Origin: Klebsormidium nitens
Lineage: Eukaryota > Streptophyta > Klebsormidiophyceae > Klebsormidiales > Klebsormidiaceae
Reading direction: 5' to 3'
DNA: 64,000 nucleotides
NCBI GenBank assembly: GCA_000708835.1
Contig: DF237122.1
Location: 2,151-66,150 of the forward strand
Position numbers and translations under genes: made by a program. The notes below the pieces were generated by a model. It saw nothing but the letters and a program-made list of their open reading frames with translations. It made no database searches and was not told where the DNA came from. Below, piece by piece: positions 11,288 through 27,138 of the stretch. Each line of letters begins with the position of its first letter. Position 1 is the first letter of the stretch.

Positions 11288-13339
11288 GGCTCAAAGCAAA
11301 GCTGCAACCGGAGAAAAAATGGACATGAGAATAAAGCAAATGGAACCTGCAGAACGAATGTCTTTGAAAAAGTGATGGAGTTAATTCTCATTTTCGAAAG
11401 CTGTTGTTTTTGACGTTCCCTAACGATAACAGATCTCGCGGATCTAAGAACGATGGAGCCCCATAGCAACCCTTCACCAACACCTAGAATGCCCCTGCAG
11501 AGCAAAACCCTAAGCAAATCAGAATCCTACACCAGGTTTCACCGATCCATGTGAAGGAGACTTTTATCTGAGAATATGTGACAATCCATGCCTCTTTCTC
11601 AAGCATCCCCAATTCTCAATCAGACAGAGACTACCTGTCAGACGCGCATGCAGGCTGCTTTGCTAGGCTTTCAACGACGAAGACTATTCGGATCTAGGAA
11701 ACTGCATGACTGCGAGGTAAACACCTTTCCTTTGAACGCTGCAGTACCTAACATGTCTCATTGCTCAATCCCACCTGAAACAAGTTGGCCGTTCTGGCAA
11801 GCTTCGAAGACAGGGGGCTCCTTCGACAGAAGGTGGTCTCTTCAGCGAGCTTTTGCCTCTGCCGTGTGATGGAAGCTCCGTCAAAAGGAGGGCGTTCGCT
11901 ATGATTTGGACCCCGGCGATGCGCATTGCCCAGGTCACCCAGTCTCCATGCTCCGTGCCCGGAACTCGTGCGCGCCCCTTTTGAGCGTGTACCGAATCCT
12001 TTCCCAAAGATCTCATCGAGGAGAACAGCTTGCTTTCAAGCTAGCTTAAAGCAAGACTTATCCTGCCACTGCGGCCATTGCAATTGTAAAACGGGAGTCA
12101 AGACTCTCTTTGCCTTCAGTAGAGTCGTCATTCTGCCAGTCCCACTTTAGTACCAGGTCGTACGCCTTCAGTAATCTGATTTTCGAGCGGGCTTGCCTGA
12201 TGTCGTCATCATTGGCGCCATGCATGAAAGGTAGTGACGATATAACACCAAAGATTCACTGGATTCAAAGTGAGTCTGTGTGTACCATAGAGTCCGATTG
12301 GAGATGGACTCGAATTGAGAGGCGAAAACGAGCTTGCGTAGGACACATGCGTGCATTGTCTATACGCAGAGAGTATTGCGCATCGCTAAGGGCCTGGTCG
12401 TCGTACTTGAAGCCTGGCAGCCATCATAGAAACTCAAACCTGCGGCACTGGTGCAAGACGAACAAGCTCTTCGATCATGTATGCTCGTAACAAGCATGCA
12501 GCAAATTCGTCTCATGGCTACGACGTACTACAAGGTGTAAGCGGGCCAGTGCACTGCATTCCACACCATGCAATTGTACGCTCACTTCATCGTGCTATCG
12601 TCGATATCATGCTCAACAGATGCATGCATGAGCGCGAGCTAGGGCGAATTTGCGAGTTTCGGTCCAGTGGCCACCTTGCACTACAATCTGTATATGTGCG
12701 TTTGGAGTTGAAAAGAACTGCATGACCAAGATCCTTTTTGCCACGCGATCATGCAGATAAGTTCGCCGGCAAGCATTGATTCATGATGATGTGGCATGAC
12801 CAGGGCGCTCGAGTGGGGCTAGGCTCGCCGGCACAAAGTGATCATTTCATTGAGCAGAGGTAATGACTCAAAGAAAACCATGGGGCCGGGTGCTACTAAT
12901 CCGCAACAACTTTTCGACAAATTCCTTAGAGGAGCACCTAAACGATGATGAATAGCTTTCCTTCTGTCTGAAACATCGTTATTTACTCAGGCCGGAACTT
13001 ACAATGAGCGAGGTGAGCGAGGGTCTCTCCTAACCTCAATGTTGGCAAGCGCCACGATGAACATGCGACCACGGTCGTTTGGAAAATATTGAGCTTCATG
13101 TTCAACGACTCCCTCAGACACCCTTACAGTAAATCCGTTTCTGTCAAGAGTGAATTCAACACACCAAACGACTTGGCATTGACAGATCTTGAAAGACAAG
13201 GGTCTTGACATGAGAACGGTTGTGTTTGATCTTAGTTCCGCCTCCGACTCGATGCAATCTGCTTATTGTCTGACTAGGGCTTAGCAATCTATATCTTCTC
13301 GTAAACAATGGCAATCTTCAGACATTGTTTCCATTCTCT
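11288..13339. other. intergenic stretch, GCATGC-rich in its right half
   Basis: About 2 kb. The part near 11.3-12.1 kb should hold the promoter of the minus-strand 924-residue gene. From about 12.1 to 12.85 kb the sequence becomes AT-richer with many CATGCA words. A 70-codon minus-strand frame at 12999-13211 is open and has sensible amino-acid content, but it lies just downstream of the helicase stop and has no splice partner. It could be helicase 3' UTR. No gene is supported. Confidence 0.4.
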
Positions 13340-18372
<5,033 letters not shown>

Positions 18373-19064
18373 TTTCGATATCAAAGGCCCAGGTTGTGTG
18401 TAGGTTTTGCCGACTTTTTGTTTCTCCCAAGATGCACGTCTTCAAACAAGTTGAGGGTCTGGAGAGAAGATGCGCCCGTGTGTCTGCGCCTGCGCCTGCG
18501 CCTCGTGTTTCTTGCTCTGTCGTTGGAGAATGCTCCATGTGACCAAACTCCAGAGCTCAAGTTGCTCCTACATATTGGGCCAATAATTTTACCATACGAC
18601 GTCAATCATCGGATGTGAAGAAATCTGATGTTGGTAAAAAACCTCTATTTAAGATGGAGCATTTCTGAAACTTTGTGCAGGAGCAGACACTATATTCGAG
18701 CGGATCCGCATGCACTAAAATCGACCTTCCGCACCAAAAAGCTCTGCTTGATACTCAAACCCCGAGGGCCCAGGGCTGAGGCAACACCTTGCAACCTGCC
18801 ACTGCAGTCTGCAAGTTGCAACTTCAAGAGGCCACCATGCAAGCAAGGCTGTGACAGGGAGCAGCATTGCTATTAACTGACATGGCAGAGGAAGGGCTTT
18901 GGGCAAGCAGCAAGCTGGCCTAGCTCGCAAGGTGGAGAAGTGGCCTGGAATTGTCAAGCAGCGTCAGATGTTGTGTGGTGTGACGTTGAGGCCTGCTTAC
19001 CTTTAACCTGCGGAGGTTGATGGCCAACAAATAAGTTGTCCGTTAAGAAGAGAGACAGGGTACA
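18373..19064. promoter_or_regulatory. divergent intergenic region between helicase and membrane-protein genes
   Basis: Some 690 bp separate the two start codons of genes transcribed away from each other, so both promoters must lie here. The segment 18480-18510 is a CCTGCG/CTGCGC run (TGCGCCTGCGCCTGCGCCTC). No clear TATA box was identified for either gene. Confidence 0.4.
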
Positions 19065-20898
19065 ATGTCGTGGACAAGCATGCCCTTCCGACCGAACAGG
19101 CGGCTGTGGTGTTCACTTGCTTTTGTGTGCTTCTTCGTTGCTGGTGAGCATTTCTTTTTGGTCTTTGTGCTGTCATCTTCCCTTGTCCACCGTATAATCA
19201 CTTCTTTGGTTTCAAGACATTTCAGTCAGAGCTAAGCTCCATTGGTGTGCGGAAGGGTGAGTGCTGACTCTGAGATCTCAAGCAGCTTAACAAGATGGTT
19301 CTCATCAAAAGTAGCAGAGACTTGTCTTTCCCATGCAGCAGAATGTACCACCATCTGGCGTGCACAATGATGAGATTATGATCAACATTGGCACACAGAT
19401 TGCTACACCGTGTGTATGTACTCAGCATTGAACCCCATGTTGCTGCAGGGGTTGGAAGCGAAGGCGTGGGGGCCTCGTTGCCAAGGGCTAAACGTTCGGT
19501 GCGCTCACTGATAGGGACGGCAATTGTAGGTCTGTCTAACGTCAGCTCACCGGATGGGGACACTGGAGTAAGAGTTGATTCAGGGGGCAAAATCCCAGGG
19601 GAAAAGGAGCCCCCAAAATCCATAGGTGCGGACTTGCTGTTTCAAGGGGCAGCCCCCCTGCCCTTGCCCACAGTTGACCGGCAATCAAGTGCCGGCCCAG
19701 AAGTTGCAGCGGGAACTCCTGTTTCAACCCAACTGCTCTTGAATAGCGCTCAATCGATTGCACCAACGAGTCCAGTACTCACAACTCTGGGAGAGAAGTC
19801 CAGAGCCCCCTCCCAAGCACCCTCCATCGAACCACTTCCCGCGTTTCCTTCGCCCCCGGAACAGAATAGCGCTCAGTCGCTCGCACCAACAAGTGCGCTT
19901 GTTGAGGGGGTACTCCCAAACCTGGAAGAGACGTCCAGCGCTCCTGTTCGAGGACCCTCCATCGAACCACTGCAAGCAGTTCTGTCACCCCCCAAACAGT
20001 TAGTCCACCCACTCGTTGATATAGGTGAACCGGTCTCTGCGCCTGCCCCCTTGGAGAGTCTGCTGAGCCAAACCGCTGCAAGCGGACCGCAATCGTCACC
20101 AGAAACCATACCCACAGTAGCCGCTCTTGCGCATGGACCAGTAGGGCCTGTCGTTGCCAGTCCCTACAAAGCCACTCCCGTAAGCACGCAGACGGCTGCC
20201 TTGGTCGTCGGGAAGGGGTCCAACACACCTGGTTTTGCGCGCGCGGAGGGGGCCATGAATACACCGCTTGATGGGGAGAGTGGAGATGTGCGGGGTTTTG
20301 CAAGCATGCGGGGTCCCCCGGTGGATCAACAAACAGGTATGCATTTGATGATTGATAAATGATGATCAGAATGAGGGCAAACTGTGTTGCCCTTCACTGT
20401 GCCTGTACTCGTTCCTTTGCGAGCTGTCTGGAGTGGCTTGAAAGCTTGAACGACAGAGCGGTGTCCAGATCGTCCTTGAAATATTGATTAGTGTTCTGAT
20501 GCAGCTTCTTGCAAACTGACAGACACTTTGTTGAGTCGAAGATGCAAGGCCCTCTCTGTGATCTGATGCTTCTTGTGTCTTAAAGACGTTTTGTTGAGTC
20601 TGTGATTGATACTTTTTGTCGTCTTGTTGCCAGGCCCTGTCTGTGAGTGATTGATTCTTCTTGTGTTTTTAAGACGTTTTGTTGAGTCTGTGATTGATAC
20701 TTTTGTCGTCTTAAATGTGCAGGAAGCACGTCAAGTCACCATTCGCATTTTGGGACATGGTTTGTGGTTTTGATCGGAATCGGTTTGGCCGCTGGCATCC
20801 TTGCTGCGGTTGCGATCAAGTTACTGACAATAAGGCGTGCTAAGCGTCAACGAGAAGTTTTGCCGCTTGTCCAAGAAACCGAGATGACACTATTGTAG
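19065..20898 (+). CDS. type I single-pass membrane protein with Pro/Ser/Ala-rich ectodomain
   Basis: Three in-phase exons, 19065-19143, 19449-20336 and 20723-20898, encode 380 residues. Residues 1-27 form a signal peptide with basic FRPNRRLW before a hydrophobic CSLAFVCFFVAG core, and exon 1 ends exactly there. The ectodomain is low-complexity, rich in Pro, Ser, Ala and Thr, and has two tandem imperfect repeats (residues 125-165 and 166-210) sharing NSAQS-APTS, PSIEPL-A and SPP-Q. Exon 3 supplies one membrane helix (about 335-357, TWFVVLIGIGLAAGILAAVA) followed by a basic stop-transfer patch RRAKRQR and a short acidic tail. Such an architecture suits a plasma-membrane or wall-linked mucin/arabinogalactan-like protein, and the ectodomain is probably O-glycosylated. 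That role is inference; no family was recognised. It is divergently arranged with the helicase gene. Confidence 0.8.
20521..20722 (+). repeat. tandem repeat in intron 2 reaching the 3' splice site
   Basis: About two and a half copies of an 88-bp unit (full copies begin with AAGACGTTTTGTTGAGTC at 20583 and 20671; a shortened copy begins at 20521). The last copy runs into the real acceptor (ATGTGCAG|G at 20722). The preceding copy has an acceptor-like GTTGCCAG at the matching place. Use of that copy would meet an in-frame TGA within six codons and remove the membrane anchor. Confidence 0.7.
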
Positions 20899-22290
20899 AC
20901 ACAGGAGTGTGTTCTTCCTTCAAAAAGGCCTAGCCATTGCTTTTGAACAGCGCAAGTTCTGTTAGTAGCCTTCTGAGTTGCACACAAGTTGATTGCAGAA
21001 ATTACATTGAATTAAAGTCAAGGGTCTCTTAAAAAGCCGCAAATGATCGACTATGACAGTTACTCAGTGCTTTTGGACATCGAAGACAACTGATATTTGA
21101 AGGCATGCCGTCTCAATATCCGAAAAATCTAAGTTTCACAGCTTTTTTTAATTTGCAGTTTTCGAGAATCTAGCACAGCTGAACGAGAAGGATAACAAGT
21201 TCGAGCAAGATTAGCTTAAGACGTACAGTCAGCTTGTAAGACCCTCGTTTGTGAAGAGGAAAGAATTCGCTTCTAGTTTGTAGAACTCGAGTCAAGATAT
21301 GGAACATTTTCTGAGAGCTTTGTGCCACCAACTTCGACTTTCGTTTGGACGTTTCCGACTGCAAAGTTATCAGCAGAAACGTTTCTTGAAAGAGCTTGGG
21401 TCGAAGGCTGGCTTCCCCTCGATGTTTCGGCTCTCTAAGCGTTTCAACTTGAAAGCCTTCTGAGCTCCGGACCAGATTCCGCCCCGTCCGCACTTCATTC
21501 CGTTATTCCGTTCAGTCCTTTTCACGAGCGGAACAGAACATCCGGCAAGCTTGCCAACCGGGCCCGCTTGCTGCTGCCAGTCATTCTTCGTCAGTGCGCT
21601 TCCTTGAGGACACAATCGGGTTGGTTTTCCCTTTGTTAATGTCTATGGCTTTTATGGATTTGCGATATCGCGAGGTTCTCACGCGATCAAGCGTTTCCTG
21701 GCCGGACATCAAAACTCCGCTCTAGCTTGGACACTGTCGCCGCGTGAGATCCGACACTGTGCACTTTGAATCTGGTCTCATTGATCAACCGACCGCAGAA
21801 AACTTTCGAATCTTGTTGCCAGCTACTTCAAGTTATCAGTAAGATGAGCTTAGTGGGAAGCATAACCGTACTCTCTATGTAGCTCGATTACTATGCATCA
21901 CTTGCGACGTATAGACTCGAATTAGACGGCTTCATGCAGCCAGGAGTGCCACGGTGTCATGTAAAGGACCTGCCAGCCCGTGCCAGAGCTTGGCATGTCT
22001 AGGGCCCAATGTTCACATTTTATTGTGCATGCAAGTTGCACAAATTATTCGTTATGGTCACTCCGGTGAACCGCAGATCTATGGGACAGTGGTATAGCAA
22101 GCGGGCGGCCACTTGCGCATCCGTGATCAAATTAAGGACTTAATCAAGATCTGAGTGATGCTTCTTCAATCTGATAAACGCATCATGCATGCAATCAACC
22201 CAGATCTTAGCTTGCGTGCATGTGCTTCAGCTGCGACGTACCAAGTCGGTGAGCATATGTCACACACGAGGTAGCTACGGTGCTAAATTA
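20899..22290. other. intergenic stretch, nothing recognised
   Basis: Contains the 3' UTR of the membrane-protein gene. Two overlapping minus-strand frames at 21170-21615 have no recognisable content or splice partners. From about 21.85 kb the DNA turns into the AT-richer GCATGC-type texture. Confidence 0.4.
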
Positions 22291-22356
22291 CAGCGTCGTG
22301 AATTCGGGCATTTACCGTCGATCGGTCGCCCGACGGTCCCGGGATTTACCCCTGCA

Positions 22357-22386
22357 CCCCGTGAGTACTTCTGAAATCTCACGGGG
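22357..22386. repeat. hairpin, 9-bp perfect stem
   Basis: CCCCGTGAG at 22357-22365 pairs with CTCACGGGG at 22378-22386 around a 12-nt loop. It lies in the left end of the candidate element. Confidence 0.8.
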
Positions 22387-23495
22387 AATTCCCCGGGTGC
22401 GTCCCGGGGTCGCCGGGGGTCGGAACGAGCAATATTCAGGGGATCCCCGGATTTTCCCGGGGTAATATGGGGATTTACCTGATAAATATACCAACTTGAC
22501 GTCACGCCATAAATATTTTAAAGAGATATATACCTGTGGAAATTTACATGCATGTTGCATTGGGTGTTCTGAGCATGATTACAAAGCGCCATCAAAAGTT
22601 GATCCCCAGAAGTGGTAGTTCATGGGGCTTTTGTAAATGTTCCTCCATTTTGAAGGCGCCCCATGAAAATTACACAAAGCTCCTCCTTCATACAGCTTTG
22701 GGGAGGAGGATGAAGTGGGCCGTGGCCAAACCCGCCCGGTTGAAGCCTTATCAGAATGTGGTACGTCCTGTCCACGCTCGCCGACTCGCGAGTAGGTACC
22801 GTCGGTCCGCCTTAGTACGGTATTAGCAGTGACTCTCGACTCGAGTACCGCATAGGTAGGTGTCTAGGCGGGTACCTACCGGTTTTCCGAGTGGGTACCA
22901 TGAAAAGGCATGTACCGTACACTGTTGAATGCTAACCCAGGGCCTAGGCCCTTTTACTACCTATCTTCCGTATAGCTGACCCAGAGCGGTTATCGAGCGA
23001 TCGGTTTACCGTATTACCTTACCGGTATTCTGACATATAGATACCTACGGTACCTACGTCGTGACTCGTACCGGCGTACCATTGAAGCCAAAGTCATGTG
23101 GGTACCTATTTCTCGTGGTAGGACCCACACCGGTCCCGACCGCTACAGGTAAAATAGGGGGTTAAGCTAAAGGTAGGTACCGGCGGTAGCCTACTCAGGT
23201 AGTACCTACGGTACCTACCTAGTAATACCTACCTGGGTATATATATAAGTAATGTACCCGTAAGTACTCCTACCTACGGTACCTTGCTACCGTGTGCGCG
23301 GCGTCCGGGATAGTGCCGTTGACTATCTTTCAAACTAGTGGTATCGAATCGAAAGTTGAGACTTGCGGCCTCGGTTTGGCTCCCCGTAGGACTCTCGCGC
23401 CGTCCCACGACGGTGCCGCGATGATCCCCTTGCGAAAATTGTATCAATTTGGACCTCGCGTGGGCGGTCCCGGGACGGACCCGGCACCGACCCCC

Positions 23496-23514
23496 GTGAA
23501 TTGCCGCAATTCAC
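23496..23514. repeat. 19-bp perfect palindrome
   Basis: GTGAATTGC-C-GCAATTCAC, symmetrical about 23505, at the right end of the candidate element. It could be a protein-binding site or the tip of the terminal repeat. Confidence 0.85.
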
Positions 23515-23520
23515 GAGGAT

Positions 23521-24136
23521 CAAATAAAGCACCGTAGATATCTCGTGCATGTGCCAGGCGGCTTGAGCTAGCGCATGATTGTAAAGACCGTATCATGAAT
23601 ATATTGATAAACCCATCAGTGTATGGACGGCATCCAATCCGACCTGAGGGTAATTTACCACATCAATCTTTCTTGCATGCTCTAGCTAGGAATGTGGCCG
23701 AATCCTTCTGGAGTTATGGCGGGCCCCTCTAAAACACCCCTAGCAAACAAAGTGGTCTGCAGCAGAAACTTGAGGTTATGCCCGACCTTAAGTTCCTACT
23801 CCACTTTTACTATGGCCCTCACTTACCATTCGAGAGGTGAATCCCACCAGGTTTAAAGTGCTTTTAAGCGCAGGTTTATCGGTTTATCAATTGTCTCCGG
23901 TAGATAGTCTTCATAATCTATACATACAGATGGCTCCTACACGCGATCCTAGTCTGACCTCGATCTATCACCTTCACCTCAGTTTATCGCTGCTCTAATG
24001 ATACCTGTGCGGGCAACTTGTGAAATGTTCACTTGGTTGTATGTTTATGATTAATAAATAGTGTGTCTGCGGATTCATCATGACGTTAAGAATCAGGGAT
24101 TCATTTGTGATTTCTGGACATACATGACCGACTGCT
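23521..24136. other. intergenic stretch, nothing recognised
   Basis: AT-richer sequence between the candidate transposon and the end of the carrier gene. No frame worth reporting was seen. The right end should include the carrier's 3' UTR. Confidence 0.4.
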
Positions 24137-26306
24137 TTAGAGCGGGGCCTTCAGAGTAGTTACATCTTGGCTTGCCGTCAATGAGAGATAGCCTGCCTCT
24201 AGTCGTTTCTTTGCTTCGCCCAAGATGAAAACAGCGCCAATAATGCGCAGAGATCGGGGTAGCAATCCACTCCACAGGGACAGCACTCCTCGTTCCTGAA
24301 AGGATGTAATCTCTTTTCAATCCACCCTCCCTCGATTGCAGAACCGACGATCACAAATCGGACAAGGGTTGCGATGAAGCACGGTTACTTTGTAGTGCAA
24401 CAGACTGCCAACGGAAAAGCCAGTATGGGAGGTATTTGCGAGGACAACAGTGAATTTGAAAGACATCCAGCGACTAAGAGGACAAGCCAGGAAGTGAGAA
24501 AAGAGGACACACGCACCTTAATCATGGAGGCTGCAGTCCGCGTCACCGAGCTGTATGCTGGGTTTCCAAGGTTTGCTTGCAACTTCGTTTTGATGGCATC
24601 AACCTGGAGATCCAAGGAAAGGGATATGGTGGGCAAGAAAAATGTATGCGCACTTTTTGCAACAAGTGGGGAGCCTTGTTTCAAGCTCGTTGTATCTTGG
24701 ACTTTCAAGAATCATGACGAAATCTAGTCGAATGAATGGAACGACGACTGCACGGTGACCGCGCGGTGTGAATGGAGAGCGCTGCCGCTTGAAGAAAGCG
24801 GACCACGACAAAGATATACAAAATTGGTACTGATAAGACAAGTATGCAGTTCACGCTGCAGAGAGTTGGACTAGATATGTACCGGTTGAGTCAGGCCTGC
24901 CGCTGCAAGGCCTGAGACGATGGAGGCGACCACCATTGCTGCCACTGGACGATCTGCGAACAACCCTGGCTGGAGCTGCTGCAGCTTTGAGCAGATGAGC
25001 GGGTTGGCACCCAGGTATGTGCCAGTGTATATACTCTCTCGGATGACAGTGGGGCCCTGACAAATATCAAAGACGGCATAATTCCAGAGTTAGCTGACGA
25101 ACCATGAAGAGTACACGCCAGAACCTCGAGTCTTCACTACCTTTTTTCGTTTCTCAGTCAGCTCGGGTTCCTGACGAAGGGTCGACAAAGAATGGCCATT
25201 CTGAAGTCGGAAAGGGAAGGCAGGATGCATTGACAACCACAAAAAGGAAGCAGCTTTCCAGATTGTAGATGTCCTTTGAACCAAGGGACCAAAAATGCCT
25301 CAGGCCCAGCTCGATTTTGCGTGGTCGTCCTGGGGCAGGGAATGAAACCAAAGCAACTTCAAATCATCAAGGTCATTCTACAAATGCTGAGCTGATAGAT
25401 TCAAAATTTGAAAGATGAAAGTTGAACGGTCAGACCTGCAGGCGAGAAGGCAGACCACATCTTTTCTAAGCAGAAGGATCTCAGAATTTGAAAAACAAAG
25501 GGTCACAAGACTCCAAAGCAGATGTTGATAACTGGGGGTTAGCCCTTAGCCTGCAGGCTGAACTTAGGACTGAAGGAAGACTTCAAACCAGGAAGAGGTG
25601 TTCCAAGCACTGAGGTCCTCATTCTATACTCACCAGCCCTTTGGCGAATGCCGTGACCCCGTGCTGTTGCACCACTTGCCTAAGCTGGCTCGCCAGAGAA
25701 CCCCCTTGCTTCTGCTGCTGAATCATGATGAGCTCAGCGGGACATCCGACCAGCGCAGACACCGCACCCGCAGATGCTGCAACCCCGATCTTGCCAGCAT
25801 CAGAGACTTTGCGACCTCTTGCCAGCAAAGCTTCTGAGAGGAGCTTATCTACCCCAAACTGGATAGCATTTATTGGGGCCATCGAGCCAGCATTCACGAG
25901 CGCCCCTCTGTACAACTGCGCCGGGCGAGTCCAGGGTACCGGTCTGTTGTCCTGCACATGGAAAGACAGTCTGGTCATGTGTGACTTTGGAGCTGGACCT
26001 TTGAACGCCTCCTACGACCGCCTGGGGGTCTTTCTTGAAGCTTTACTTTTTGAACGGGCAATGAGGAGATCAAGGACACTTCACTTGAATTGCATTGAGC
26101 ATCTAAATCTAACAAAATCATGTGATCCAACTTCTAAACATATGCAGAGGCCAAGATCAAGAGACTAGCCGTACCTGAACTGCATTCTTCCAGGCCACAT
26201 GAGGCTGCTGCAGGGCAACTTCAATGACTCCAGCTAGTGCGCCTATTCCAGATGAAACTCCTGGAGATATGATAGTAGTACGATCTTTTGACGACTTGGC
26301 AGCCAT
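24137..26306 (-). CDS. mitochondrial carrier family (SLC25-type) protein
   Basis: Five minus-strand exons, 26306-26175, 25951-25634, 25056-24883, 24603-24517 and 24295-24137, all joined in phase 0 at GT-AG sites, encode 289 residues, the family's usual size. The three-fold repeat of the family shows in its signature sites: QPHVAWKNAVQ (34-44, degenerate), CPAELIMIQQQ (114-124, degenerate) and QPVDAIKTKLQ (207-217, canonical P-x-D-x-x-K). Carriers of this family move metabolites across the inner mitochondrial, sometimes plastid or peroxisomal, membrane by alternating access. The loss of charge at two of the three P-x-[DE]-x-x-[KR] sites marks it as an atypical carrier; the substrate cannot be told from sequence. 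The start is the ATG in good context (CATCATGGCTG), since the open frame further upstream lacks an ATG. It is divergent from the sensor-kinase gene. Confidence 0.9.
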
Positions 26307-27138
26307 GATGCAACTCTGACCAACAGATGGTTTGGAGCCTCGCAAACCCTAAATTGGGATGAGCTTCAACAGGTGGGCGTCTTGTCCTGTGAGCGATCAA
26401 GGGAAGAAACGAAGCCAAAGAAAGAGGCCTCTCTGCCGTTCTGCTGCAACATTATCAGCGGCGTTGCAATTGTCAAATACACTTCTCCCATTGCGGCGCA
26501 AACGTGGGGCTTGTTGATCCTCGTCTTCTCACTGGAAGAATGAACATTGGATCTTCAACAGGCCCCATGAACTCAAGTTTCATCAGATCTCCTCCAAACC
26601 GCGTCCTGCTGCACCAGCTGTGAGTCCGCCCCGCCATGGCATGGGGGAGATGATGCTCAGCTCAAATGCGACCTGCCACGTCCGCCATGACCATAGCCGC
26701 GTCAGGTTAGCGCGGATGCGCAACTTCTTTTTCAAGTTTCAATGATTCTTTTTGGCCAAGCTTTACTAATTAATAGAATGCGGCTTGAGTTTGCTGTGAA
26801 TCAGATCGAAGATTCTCAATGTGGAAGGTGTGGTTTGGACTAAACGAGGGGTTATCGATCTTCTAACCCAGCACCTCTATTTTACGGTAGCTCGCGAGCA
26901 CCTAGACTCTAGAGCCCTCTGCCCTCTGCCCTCTGCCCTCTGACATCTGACTCTGTTCGATTGAATTTGAATGCTACCTACTTCAAATTCATTGGCGTTG
27001 CGCTCCGGCATGGTGAACACACACGCATCTTGACGTGGAGCAGAAGAAGCTGAGACGCCCCAACGCAAAGCATTATTCGGTCAGTGTCTACAGGGCCATG
27101 CAAAGGGCCGCTATGTAGCAAAGGCTACAATCTGACTG
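26307..27138. promoter_or_regulatory. divergent intergenic region between carrier and sensor-kinase genes
   Basis: Some 830 bp between two oppositely directed start codons; both nuclear genes for organelle-related proteins must be driven from here. It contains a short microsatellite at 26914-26941. No clear TATA box was found. Confidence 0.4.
26914..26941. repeat. microsatellite (GCCCTCT)4
   Basis: Four perfect copies of GCCCTCT, followed by a decayed copy (GACATCT). Confidence 0.9.

Larger units (their letters stand above)
22291..23520. mobile_element. candidate non-autonomous transposon, GGTACC/TACCTA-rich
   Basis: The ends look like degenerate inverted repeats of about 55 bp. The left end starts CGTGAATTCGGGCA near 22298; the reverse complement of the right end starts CGTGAATTGCGGCA at about 23515. 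Both continue with a GTCGGT-like segment and a GGTCCCGGGA/GTCCCGGGA block. Inside, about 22780-23300 is packed with GGTACC, TACCTAC and CGGTAC words, and no coding frame is present. A perfect 9-bp hairpin lies at 22357-22386 and a perfect palindrome at 23496-23514. No transposase is encoded, so a foldback or MITE-like element moved by another element is the best guess. Target duplications were not identified. Confidence 0.45.

Noticed and set aside
22291-23520. CRISPR-like or origin-like array suggested by many short palindromes
   Set aside because: Repeat units are irregular with no constant spacers, and the window is clearly eukaryotic.
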